From NCBI RefSeq assembly GCF_019649055.1, contig NW_026570466.1, forward strand, positions 34,988 to 98,987: a DNA stretch of 64,000 nt, read 5' to 3'. The notes under the pieces are model-generated. The model ran no database searches, was not told the DNA's origin, and saw only the letters and a program-made list of their open reading frames with translations. Shown here one piece after another: positions 45,621 to 56,100 of the stretch. This stretch comes from Paramacrobiotus metropolitanus. Lineage: Eukaryota > Tardigrada > Eutardigrada > Parachela > Macrobiotidae. Position 1 is the stretch's first letter; each line of letters begins with the position of its first letter. A program made the position numbers and the translations under genes.

Positions 45621-45996
45621 TTATGATGCAGATCGACGGGGCAAATTTCCCCTATGTTCATGACAAATTCGGATGGCATCCAGATAATCTGGCCGATGGT
45701 TGATACAATTGAAAATTTGGTGATGTTCAACATGTTTTTTGAGATCATTTTGATCATGAGCTCAGTAGGTGCAGTGATGAAAATAGGCCATTTCTGGGAG
45801 TGGCAAGATTATTTTGACATTACTAGCACTAAGGGAATGTTCCGGACAAATAAGTGTAGTATTTGGAATAAGATTAGGATTTTCGCGCAACATATTTGCG
45901 TCTTTAGTATGCTGAATGTGATGAAGACGAGCAATTCGTCGTGATAGGGCGACGAATCCACAATAACGGCAAGTATATATTTTTCCGGTAGAGTTG
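45621..45996 (-). pseudogene. C2H2 zinc-finger pair module 3, with in-frame TGA
   Basis: Starts after CGTATCTTATTAG with one leftover base, the same phase as the other modules. Finger A: CRYC, 12 residues, H-HIQ-H. Finger B: C-P-E-H ... C-T-Y, then an in-frame TGA at 45762-45764 inside the finger; the frame continues to a second Cys-to-His spacing that fits exactly (12 positions counting the stop, H-VEH-H) and to a tail homologous to module 2, ending TAA 45621-45623. Either a disabled copy, a sequencing error, or readthrough. Confidence 0.55.
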
Positions 45997-46029
45997 CTAA
46001 TAAGATACGAATTTTTTAATTAGTTATTT

Positions 46030-46592
46030 TCAGGGTTCGGTTTCGCGTTCTAGATCTTCGAAGGAATATTCTTTTAGTGTTCCGAGTTTATCTGGTCTAA
46101 GCATGATCAGATATTGGATACATTTAACAAGGAGAATTCTGCCTTGAATCTGTTTAATTTTTATACAATACGTGGTACATATCGCGAATAAGTTCTCCAG
46201 CGACCATTTGTCCGTCGCCAATAAACTGCTCAGGAGTAGGTTTGTATAATATTCCAATTTCGTCGAGGTTATAGACTGGTGTATCTTTAGATGGTATAGC
46301 AGAAAAATAAGAATGGTTTGCAGGTATGTATTTTGGAGTTTTTAGGTCTCGGGATAATCTGCGTACAGTTTTTGAACTGTTTTTGAAATTCTCCCAGGCG
46401 TGGCGAATTATTCTGGCATTATGGAAGCCTGGCCAGTTTCGTTTATTGCGTATCTCTCGTAATACGTCTGGGCGAAGGTCAAATGATGTATTGCGAAGTG
46501 AATGTTGAGTCTGGAGCCATCCGACTGACTCAAAGTCACGGATGGTATGGGTGGCGAAAACTGTCACGATGAGTAGGGAGAAAATTATGTAT
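46030..46592 (-). pseudogene. Secreted-type protein, copy 2, frameshifted
   Basis: Follows the acceptor-like CATTCATTTTTTAG; the frame then reads YIIFSLLIVTVFATHT, a signal-peptide-like segment without its own ATG. A soluble part follows, rich in R/K and aromatic residues, to VLYKN and TAA at 46154-46156. The related C-terminal text (KCIQYLIMLRPDKL) continues in another frame to TGA at 46030, so there is one frameshift between about 46160 and 46260. Paralogue of 46619-47221. It may be an accessory ORF of the envelope-bearing element or an unrelated host gene. Family not recognised. Confidence 0.4.
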
Positions 46593-46618
46593 CTAAAAAA
46601 TGAATGAAAAGGAGAAAT

Positions 46619-47221
46619 TTATAAAGGTGGTCGGTAATCTGGTATATCGAGAAGGACATTAAAAAACGCAAAACCATCGACGTGTGTGTCATTTGCGTTG
46701 GAACTGGTCCAAGCATCTCTGTAGTGAACCAGTTGACGTGGGCTGTACATGAGAAAATAACGAATGCATTTCTGAACTATGTCTGGAGAAGTGATTGCTT
46801 TGATGTTATCGCAGAAACGGTCAAATCGAATAAAGTTGAATAATTTAGCGATATTTTGGATCAGGAAAAAAGTTTCCAAGGGATCCCTCTTTTCTAAGGC
46901 TTTTTCGGTCATTTGTTGGTATAGGGGCGTTTGTTCGTATCGAGTGTTGGGTCGTTTTATAAGTGGATAATTGGATAATTCAACAATGCGTTCTCGAATA
47001 AGATGAGTACTTTCTGGTGTTTTAAGGACATCTATTAGACGTTTAATTTCACATTGTATAGCTCTGGAATCTTGAACGATCGCGGAAATGGTGCCTAATA
47101 AACTAACTTTTCCCACATTTTCAAGTATTTTGAATTTGTTGGCAAGTCCTCGGTTCAGTTCAAGAAGTTTCTGTTGTGGTGTTTGGTGGGACGTGGAGAG
47201 TGCAAGTAATGTGAGGTGCAT
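46619..47221 (-). CDS. Secreted-type protein, copy 1, unknown function
   Basis: ATG at 47221 begins MHLTLLALSTS, a short signal peptide; upstream the frame is open and also hydrophobic. About 200 codons, ending TAA 46619-46621. Helix-rich, with a conserved C-terminal block (DIVQKCIRYFLMYSPRQL) matching the neighbour's VKCIQYLIMLRPDKL. It lies 64 bp downstream of the envelope-like ORF's stop and 27 bp upstream of the next ORF's acceptor, a spacing more like a virus or retroelement than a host locus. No domain recognised. Confidence 0.5.
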   Translation of the reverse strand: MHLTLLALSTSHQTPQQKLLELNRGLANKFKILENVGKVSLLGTISAIVQDSRAIQCEIKRLIDVLKTPESTHLIRERIVELSNYPLIKRPNTRYEQTPLYQQMTEKALEKRDPLETFFLIQNIAKLFNFIRFDRFCDNIKAITSPDIVQKCIRYFLMYSPRQLVHYRDAWTSSNANDTHVDGFAFFNVLLDIPDYRPPL

Positions 47222-47284
47222 AAATAAGATCAATGTTGCACAGAAATAAAAAATTTCCGTGTAGGTATTTGGTATAATGTGTAG

Positions 47285-49875
47285 CTAGTGATCACGCGTC
47301 CTATAAGGATTTTTTGGTGCGGCTGATGGTTGAGTTTGAGTATGCTCTTTCAGGTTTGTAGCATCTTGTATCGCCAATCTGGGTGGTGGGATTGGTCCCA
47401 TTGGTATAAATTGCAAAGTGTTTTGTTGGTTTGGTCGATAAATTACGGCTGTTTCCTCGGAAGTAGCAGCAGAATTATTAGAACGGTTTGGTCGTATATT
47501 GCGTAAAGAATGTATAATTTTTGTATATCCATAACATTTTATAAAGATTAAAATTGCGGCTACCACTCCAATAACGGTGGAGAATGTAATGAAGAATGTT
47601 CGTGCGCCGGCAAGAAGTGTAAATGAGCCTAAATCTGGCACATTAGATATCTGTAGCTTTGTCTGGAGGACTTCGGTTAGGGAACTGGACTGAGAGTTGT
47701 CCATCAGGGCATTCATCTCTCCGAGAAGATCCAAGAGATGATGATTGGACGAGTCTTTAACGTCGAGGCCTTCTAGGAGACCTTGTTCGACGCGATAACC
47801 GAAGGTTTTAGCTAATTTTGCGTGTTGGATATTGATCATCTTGTGACTTTTGATCCACTCTTTTGCAGTTGTATTGTATTCGTATATTTTATCGCCGAAC
47901 GCTGCATAATTATTGCTATGCATGCAAGGAGTGAATTTGTAGAGGGTGAAACCATCTGTGCCGATGGTATAGTTATCCGAAATGAGTGGTTCATAACCAC
48001 AACTGGTGAGTTTTGCTGTAACGTCCACTGTTTCAATAGGGCATTGATATGCGATCGCCTGTTCTCCATGTGCGACGATGTTTGTGCAAGTTGGTAAGTC
48101 GATTAATTTAGCCGCTTTTATGCCCGAAAATTTCGAGACAATGTGCAGGAGTTCCGCTGTAATTTTTCGTTGTTTACAGTCGGTGATGTGCACTTCTTGG
48201 GCTAACGTATTGGACATCGCTGTTTGATGATCTATCAAGTATTGCAGGTGGGCGTTGATATATTTGAAAACGTCTCCTGTACGACGTTCTGTCGGGTTTT
48301 GTTCGCCTTGTACAACACTGTTGAAGTAGGTTGCAATTTCTGGGGAAACGCTAGGTCCCCTACTGGGGAGTAGCAGTGGATAAGCTCTCTGAATTGGTGG
48401 GGTGCGTCGAGTTGTAGTAGGGTCGGTGTACTGAAACTGAGATGGTCTCGGTACTGAGTGTGGCGGGGGTGGTCGGTAGACCGGTCTCCGCGTAATAGTA
48501 GTAGTTATGACTGGAGGAGCTGGACGATTTCGGTTAGTGTATTCGAGTTGTCTAATCCGATCGTCTAATTGTCGTCTGTCTGTGCGGTATTGTTCTTCCT
48601 GTTCTGCTAGAGTTCTACGAGGTTCGTCTAGGAGGCGTTGATAATCCTTAATTCGGTCCTGATATTAAGGAAATACGTTGTTTTCTGCATTTTGTTCCTC
48701 TGGTGTTAAAGTGACGAAATTTTCTGTAGTCGTTAAAGGTGCGTGAGCACTCAAGGTTGTAGTAATGTATTCCCATTCTGGTTGTGAAGTTGTAGTCGAG
48801 TAAAGATCCTGTTCATGTATTATGGGAGTTTCGGTTGTAGTAAAAATTTCCTCCGGTACAGTATGAAGTGTAGTTGAAATTGGTTCGTGTGCGTCCTTGT
48901 TTGGCTGTGGACGTGTCGTTGTTGAGTCCGCTTGTGAATGTTGAACATACTGTCTAGCCTGATGAAATATTTCTTCAGTAGGATCATCATATGAGAGATT
49001 AAAAAATCGGGTTTGTCTTTTATATCGTTTTAGATCTGATAGGTCGTCATCTTCTACTTGCCCCATTAATTCTTTGACATAGATATATGTGTCTTTGTAA
49101 TCTTGCACTGGGAATACGTATGGGATTTTTGGATCCAAAGAACAATTAAGTTGTGCGGGGTTCATTTCTGTAATAAAATCCATTTGTCGCTTAGAATCGC
49201 GAATTTTCTGGGTGGTTCCTAATTTGATGAGCCTAGCATTCCCTCCGTTCATTCTCTGCAGTTTGCAATCTTGTTTTTCCGTGGAATTACGGGAGTTCCA
49301 TATGAAAGTTGCATGATTTCGGATGGCATATCCTTGTTTTTTATTGTTGTGTAAGGGCCCCATCATGCTATGGATGGGACGTCTGGTTCGTCTTGTGTTA
49401 GTCGTTTCTTCCATCGTACATTGGGTTACTGTGTTAACCGTTGTAGTGAACCAGTTATAGTCCTGTTTTGGTGTTCCTTTGAAGGACCAAACGCTACTGT
49501 TTGGTTGAGTCGTCATTTGATTCCCGAAACACATATGTGTGTAAGCAATGAGTTTGCACTCGGCATCTGAAAGTTCTCTTTTAGATGACTCAGGTATGTG
49601 ATCTAGCGCCCCAAAGAATGACTGTGTAATGGTCATAGTGATAATGTTAGCGGTGCAGACTGTTGCTGGGAATGATGTAGTTGCGGCTTGATGAGTAAAA
49701 AGGGCATATTGTGCTGGGTGCGAATTGCCTGTGACGGGAGTGGTTCGCATTTGGTATATGTGTTTAGGTCTAGAATGCCTAAAATACGTTGTGTTTGGCA
49801 GTTACACAACTCGAACGATTTCATCTCCGCTGGTATTCACCCAAAGAGAAGAAGGAGCATTATCCAGGCGAACAT
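47285..49875 (-). pseudogene. Envelope-like glycoprotein gene, interrupted
   Basis: Reads minus from ATG 49875, a hydrophobic signal (MFAWIMLLLLFG). Breaks: an in-frame TGA at 49837-49839 just after the signal, one frameshift between about 49740 and 49800, and an in-frame TAA at 48665-48667. Seen in order: Cys-rich N-terminus, a furin-type site RYKR around 49010, a Thr/Pro-rich middle, a coiled-coil-like QDRI-DYQR region, a Cys-containing domain, a transmembrane segment near 47540-47600 (FFITFSTVIGVVAAILIF), and a cytoplasmic tail with stop TAG at 47285. About 860 codons. Type I membrane glycoprotein layout, following integrase, as in errantivirus-like elements. I cannot place its fusion class. 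Not functional as written. Confidence 0.6.
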
Positions 49876-50338
49876 CGATTTTGGACTAGATATCGATTGG
49901 AGTATAAAACTCTGGATCGTGTTAACCTTATGTGCTTTGGCTCGTGTTTTTCTGGGTGCATCGGTATTGACATCTTCCGTTATACCTAAGGCTTTTAGCT
50001 CTCTTTTCCCAGCTCGTTGTTTAGGTTTCTTTGGTGTCGTGAGGTTGACAGGTTCCTCAGTTGAATCGGGTTGTATTTCGGGAGTTTCTTGTTGATTATC
50101 AGCGATATGCTCTTCTGGAACTAGGTTCTATACCATCTAACATTTCCTGCGGTTGTTGCTGTTCCTGGTGATTTTGTTGATCCTGCACTCTCTTTTTTAA
50201 CATTTCCAGTCGTTTTGTGTGTATTTTATTTTTTCTAACCGTAACTCCTGGTTCTTCCTCTGAATCGGATATATCGTGAATGTCGTCAACTGTGTTCTGT
50301 TCTTCATCTGATATTTCCTATTTATCTATATCTTCTCT
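49876..50338 (-). pseudogene. Acidic C-terminal tail of pol
   Basis: Same minus-strand frame as the integrase end, continuing past TAG 50339-50341 and a second in-frame TAG at 50318-50320 into Asp/Glu-rich text (EISDEEQNTVDDIHDISDSE) and a Gln-rich part (QQNHQEQQQPQEM). A frame change near 50110 leads to TTPKKPKQRAGKR-type basic text that overlaps the start of the envelope-like frame, a usual pol/env arrangement. Confidence 0.45.
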
Positions 50339-50630
50339 CTAGTGGAAGGGTTTTAAGCGTGCTACATTAACTAATACTGGTTTTCCTGGGTCATTTAATC
50401 TCTCGTAAGAAATTTTATAGTTTACGTCACTAACTTTTTCAAGAATCTCATATGGCCCATGCAAAAAGCTAGTCAATTTTTTGGATTTGCCTATTTTACT
50501 GCGTGGTGAGAATAATAGGATTTTTCGGCTTATTTTATATTGTGGTACTTTGCGTGTTCTATTGTAATAGAACGCTGTATCCCAATTTTCTTTAGCAATT
50601 TCGTAAATTTCTTGCATATGGTCTTGCATA

Positions 50631-50638
50631 TCCTCTAC
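50631..50638 (+). repeat. Target-site duplication TCCTCTAC, left
   Basis: Repeated at 51202-51209 on the other side of the MITE. Confidence 0.9.
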
Positions 50639-51201
50639 TAGAGATGGCAACGGCTCAGCCGAAGCCGTTTGAGCCGCGGCTAAGCCGGCTTCGGCTGAGC
50701 CGGCTCGACCCAAAATTGAAGCCGTAGCCGATGCTAGCCGAGCCGATTAAGCCGGCTCGGAGTCTCAGCCAGCCGCGAGCCAGCCGTAAGCCGATGTCGG
50801 CTAACGGCTTGCGCATTGTGCGCGAAAATGTGTTGGAAAGTTTAATTTTAGCTCTTTTGGCCCGTTCAAAGCCGATTTAGAGACTTGAAAAATCGATGAT
50901 CTTATAAAAAAGTGCTGAATTTTTGTTTCGGAGACCTTTTTTCCCAAAAAAAAAACTGATCAAAAACAGTTTTTGCTTAAAAGAGAACAGAAAAAAGTTC
51001 TTTTCAGTGAAAAAAAGCTTGTGTTTTCCCGCGCAAAAAAATATCGGCTAAGCCGGCTCCGAGCCGGCTTAGCCGGCTCGCGTTCAGAGCCGAGCCGTTA
51101 GAGCCGGCTCAGGTAGGTGAGCCGATACTTTCGAGCCGGCTCACTATTTTAGCCAGCCGCAGCCAGCCGATAAGCCATTAAGCCAGCCGTTGCCATCTCT
51201 A
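50639..51201. mobile_element. hAT-type MITE, 563 bp
   Basis: Perfect 17-bp terminal inverted repeats TAGAGATGGCAACGGCT, 8-bp target duplication TCCTCTAC. The TAGRGNTGGC-like end and 8-bp duplication are typical of hAT elements. The interior has many AGCCGGCT/CGGCTGAGCC variants in both orientations, AT-rich centre, no transposase. It interrupts the minus-strand integrase C-terminal coding region. Confidence 0.9.
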
Positions 51202-51209
51202 TCCTCTAC
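51202..51209 (+). repeat. Target-site duplication TCCTCTAC, right
   Basis: Matches 50631-50638. Confidence 0.9.
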
Positions 51210-51806
51210 GAACGGTTCTTCGAGTTTAACTGGTAAGCTCGTGTCGACAGGTATCAAGCACTCAACCCCGTGTGCTAAGTAAAATGGTGAAAATCCCGTT
51301 GTACGGGAAACTGATGCATTATGCGAAAAAATTGCAGACTGCAAGTGGCTAAACCAGTCTTTTTGATCTGCTGCGCAAAGGTTAGCTAGACATTGTCCTA
51401 AAGTTTTGTTGAATCTTTCCACTTTTCCGGCGAACTGTGGATGCCATCCACCAGTTTTATAGTGGGTTATATCCATCAGTTTGAACATTATTCTGACGAT
51501 AGTGTTATTAAATTCAGTTCCTCGATCAGATCGGATAATTTTAGGGAATCCGTATTTTAAAAATACGTCGTAAAGTAAGAAATTTGCCACTTCGACAGCG
51601 GAATGTTTGTTTGTAGCTTTTGAGACTACAAAGCCTGTGAAATCGCAAATGGCATTCAAAATGTATTTTTTACCTTTACGATCTGTTGTTAATAGACCTA
51701 CGGTGTCGACACACCATGTAAAGAAAGGGCGGGGGGGAATTGGGATTGTTTTGGAGTAATCCAATTTTGGTGCTTGCTAACGGATTTCGCATCTGGCACT
51801 CTGACG

Positions 51807-52377
51807 TGTGGGAGTAGGATCACACGCCGGATGTACGTACTGATGCTGACTGTCCGCCTTCCACCTGCAACACAACGGATAATCTAGTCAATCAATGCTG
51901 TGATTTGCTGTTCTCTTTTGCTAGCAGTGTATATGATGTCATAACGCGAAGTCTATATAAGTTTTGGTTGTCACTAATATCGGAATGAGTAGTCTGAGAT
52001 TTATTTCTGAGACTGCTTTCTAATTACGATTTCCTAGCGTTGTGAACTGTGATGTGAATTGGATAAAGAGACAGCAATACTTGTTCCTACTGAAGTGCAT
52101 AGTTGTTCCCGGATTATCGCTTAGTATACAGGTTTGCTCGTGACACAATCGTCCTAGCTCTTGCCGATCCTCACAGGACTTACGACCGGAAGTTGTGGTT
52201 AGCTCGTTCCTGAGGGATTCCTGATCTTCTCGTGTTCCCGAATCGTTCGTCCTATTTCCACCATAGTTCTTCTGTTACAGTTTGAGAGTACGAGTGCCTA
52301 CCGACTGACAATTACAGGCGTGGAAGAGTAAAGATTGTTCATGGAGCCTTAAACGGCGTGAACGCTTATACACGACA
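51807..52377 (+). repeat. 5' LTR of the plus-strand retrotransposon
   Basis: Inferred from TGTGGG start (exact start 51802-51807) and ACGACA end, followed at once by a primer-binding-like TGGCGCCCACC. Contains a TATA box (CTATATAAG, 51952-51960) and transcription-start-like CACT. About 571 bp. A matching 3' LTR must lie beyond the window, so the boundaries are predicted rather than shown by comparison. Confidence 0.6.
51952..51960 (+). promoter_or_regulatory. TATA box in the LTR
   Basis: CTATATAAG about 425 bp before the LTR end. Confidence 0.5.
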
Positions 52378-52388
52378 TGGCGCCCACC
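52378..52388 (+). promoter_or_regulatory. Primer-binding site
   Basis: TGGCGCCCACC directly after the LTR end; the first nine bases equal the start of the lysine-tRNA primer sites of many retroviruses (TGGCGCCCA), so tRNA-Lys is the likely primer. Confidence 0.55.
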
Positions 52389-53159
52389 GGTGTCTTTTAA
52401 TCTTCCCGATGTAACAGAAAATTATTGGTGGAAAGTTTGATGGTAATTTACTGGTAAAAGTGGTCCGTACAGAAAGGCGTCGAACCGCAAAGGTACGCCG
52501 AAGGAGGTCAGCGTTCCTGATCTGGCCTAGTTAATTTATTTTTAGCGAGCTTCCTCGCAATTGTGAGCTTCCTCACTGGTGAGCTTCCTCGCCAATTAAA
52601 CTAAATTTAATTAAGTTGGACCGTAGGATTAAACAGTCGAAACCTTAAAGGTCGGCGGTTTGATTAATCGGTGTCTGTGTGGGTAATTTCCGGGTTGTCT
52701 GCGCAAAGCAGTGACCGCGGCGAATAAAACATAAACTGCAGTGTCAGTGTACCTGGCCTGCAGATAGATCAGATAGTGACTACCGAGCCATTGTCAGTGG
52801 CTAGGTGAGATAACGATCTCCAGCAGACTGATACAGGCAAGCCGCAAGCGGTAGCCAGAATCAGCAGCTAGAGAGAGTTGACCGTGAAAAAGGTAAACAC
52901 CGGCAAACGGTGATTGACCTGTGAATTTAAATTGCTGCAGCACGCAAAGTGCGGCAGTGTAATTTTCGAATCTGTTACAGTCGAAACCGCAAAGGTCGAC
53001 TGTCAGTAAACTATCACTGAACAATTCAAACCTAAAAGGAGGATTGGGAAGTGACGTAGTAGTAATTGCACAATTGCAATTTCGGAAGCAGTAGCACAAT
53101 CGCTGCTGTATTTGGTATTTCAATTAGCCGCAAAGGTTATTTTAAAATAAAAAGCAGAA
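52389..53159 (+). other. 5' untranslated leader of the retrotransposon
   Basis: 771 bp without a long frame between the primer site and the gag ATG. It includes repeated GAGCTTCCTCgC-type segments at 52545-52595 and several CGAAACCnnAAAGGTCG motifs (52637-52660, 52980-53000) that could be structural leader elements. Confidence 0.5.
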
Positions 53160-56100
53160 ATGTCGGGCGGTTCGATTCCTAGAAATCGCCCACCACCGCG
53201 TAAAATCCCAGATAATAAAGTGATCATTGGGGCGTACGATGGATCGAGAGCTCAGACAAGGTTCAAATTCAATGCAAAAGAAATCCCGTTGAATTTGACG
53301 TACCTCGCTCTTAACGTTGAACCACCAGAAGCACAAGATGCATTCTGTGGAAAGTCATGGATTGACTACCAGGAAATCAGACGGTACTTAAATTCCAAAA
53401 CGAGATTACCAGCACATTTTAAACCTTGGATTGAGTACGAGGGATGTATCCCTGAAGCTTACCTGGACATCACTGATGAGCAGTTTAAAACGGCTTTGCA
53501 GGACGCAAACAGGTGGCTGCCAGAATACACGGAAGATCTGAATAGACGAAGAGAGGCGGCCCAAGCTGCACTAACAGCGTCAAAAGCAACCGGAAAAACT
53601 CCAAAAAAACAGGCAGCAAATGAGCGCGTCACGGGCGGTGCCAAGGAGAGAATTCCAGCCCAGGCATCCGGTGCGATATTGGATGAACCCATATCGGAAA
53701 CTCCAAGTGTGGCTGAGAGCAAGACAGAACCCCAGTCGTCCCAGTCGGACAATAATTTGATAGCGTTGGCGGCTGCGGATAAAGCAGACATATCCGAGGG
53801 ATCAGAAACAAGAGCAAGCAAAAGCATTCGTGGTGGAACAATGACATTCCACCCGGCACAGCTAAAATTACATAGTTTTGTGTCAGAAAAAGATTTTGAG
53901 CAACCAGATGAGGACTTCCTTACTCAAGCTAGGGAAGTCGATGAGCAGTTAGCTGCGGCAGAAACTGATCAGGACGTGGGCTTGATAGTTCGGCAAACTA
54001 TGCCCGTATTGATCCAAAATCTCCGCACGCTCATCGCATCTACAAAAACAAAAGTGGATGAAATGGGCAATTCAATGTCTTTAGACGCTCGTGTCGATGC
54101 GGAACGAAATGAAAAATTGATGTTCCAAAACGATTTCAATGAGATGCGTGTTAAATTCGAAAATGAACAAATAGAAAATGATAGATTGGCTAACGAAATA
54201 CGCATTGCGAATGATAATTTGCATGCTTTAAGACAAGCCAACAGAAACGCGGAAACCGCGTTTAATGCAATGAAAGATGAGCGTGATACTTTAACAGACA
54301 CGAATCGTAATTTTGAAAAACAGTTGGAAGATGCTCAGAGAGATCTTTCAAACGCGAAAGCTACGATTGATGGCCTCAGTGCTCATCCAACACCAGATAC
54401 GGCAAAACAGATCGTGGATCTAGACCAAAAATTGAATAAAGCACTGAGGGATTTGTCCGCCGAAAAAGATGCGCACCAAGTCACAAATAAAAAACTAACT
54501 GATGCGCAGGATTTGTCCCAAAAACTTACCAAAGACCTGGAAGCCGAAAAGAAGCGAGCTAAAGACGCTGAAGAGTCCCTTCAACGGGATCTCACACAAG
54601 CGAGAGTGCAGCTGAATAACAAGTCTTCGGTCGGCCCGATGCATATTCCCAAGGAAAAGGATGATTCGTCCCAAAAGGAAATTGAGAGGTTACTGGGTCT
54701 GTTGACCACAGAGCGAGAGAATGTTCAAAAGGCCCAAAAAGAATTAAAAGATTCGAAAAAGGATAAAAGATGTGATAATTGTGAGAATGCGATTCAAGCG
54801 AAAAATATAGCACAAGCTGATGCATATGAAAAGTCTGAGAGGTGTAATCGACTGTATGAAGAAAATGCGCAATGCCGAAAGGAATGGCATGAAAAACAAG
54901 ACCAACTTACCAAGATGGAAGTGGACCTAAAGCAAGCGTATGACGAACTTCGTCAGCTTCGAAATACAGATGCTGCTCTTGGCGGCGGTGAAGGATACTT
55001 TCAAAGGGAAGCGCCGGTAGCGACAGGAGACGTATTACGTCCTCCCGCGTTTACACCATTTAATCCCCAAAATTTCTCGTCATACGTGGATCAGCCTTTA
55101 GCCACTGGCAGTAATCCGGTTGGCATCTTGCGGAGACCTAGACAGGAATCGCGAGTCGAATTTTCGGAGGCTCACTCCATGCCACGCTCGTCTTCAGAGA
55201 GTCAGATTCCTAGGGAAACGGTGCCACCTAAGCAAAGGAAAAATAAACCAACAGATTTACGCCAAGAGGTATTCAAAAGAATATCTGACGACGCTGGCCG
55301 CCAGATGCGAGGAACAGAAAATAGGGACAGTTCCGATACAGAAAATGAACTGATGGATGATGCCCTGATGGAGGATGAACACCGTCGCCCCAGTAGCACG
55401 GCCAGCAATGAGTCTATGTCCAGAAATCCTCAGCTGGAGGAATGGCTGAATAAACAGACCCAAATTTCGGATAGAACGACGCTTACACAAGAAAGCGTTG
55501 TTGAACTTTTAGCGAAATTTGTGGAAAAAGACAGCGATAAAACAGTAGGAGGCATGAAGTTACTCGCCTTTGATGATGCACATCCGGAAAAAATTCAAAG
55601 GTGGCTCATGAATGTTGAACAATGTAGAGCCACGAATAACTGGAATGATGAAACAACATGTCGCAGAGTAATCGGTGCATTCACCGGTCCGTCCTTTCAA
55701 TGGTTTGAAAAATTCTGGAAGGATAATAAAGGCAAATCATGGTCAGATTTCTTTAAGCCGGCTATTGTAGAGCATTTTAACGGCTCTCTTTCTAAAGCCG
55801 ATATTCGAAGAAAAATGAATAATCGCAAATTAGAGTTTTATGAGCCTGTTCGTACCTACCTGGATAGTTTTCTCCCGTGGTTCGAAGAATTAAAAGTATC
55901 CGATGAGGAACAAGTTGAAGCACTCCTAGAGGGCGTTCAGGAGCACAGACCGGCGTGGTTCCGCGAAATATATAACGCAGCGCCTAAAAATTATACCGAA
56001 TTTCAAAAGAAGTTGCAGGAGTGTGAGAAGTTATGGAAGCGAATGAATAAGGATAAAAAGGCACCCGAATCAACACAGAAAAGTGCTCCTTCAGAACCGA

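Larger units (their letters stand above)
50339..51800 (-). pseudogene. Ty3/gypsy integrase, split by a MITE and truncated upstream
   Basis: Catalytic core at 51764-51210: first Asp in CVDTVG, second in IIRSDRGTEF, Glu in KVERFN; spacing from second Asp to Glu is exactly 35 residues (D,D35E). Also GFSPFYLAHG. After the 50639-51201 insertion the same protein continues at 50630-50339 with NWDTAFYYNRTRK, KLTSFLHGPYEILEKV and NVARLKPFH, the normal C-terminal domain. Upstream a TAG lies in frame at 51777-51779, and the frame ends near 51800 at what looks like the second Cys pair of the zinc domain (ARCEI), where the plus-strand LTR starts. No RT or RNase H of this element in the window. Confidence 0.8.

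Noticed and set aside
45602-45623. Reading modules 3 and 2 of the zinc-finger cluster as one continuous ORF
   Set aside because: Module 3 ends with TAA and module 2 is in another frame behind its own acceptor, so they are separate units.
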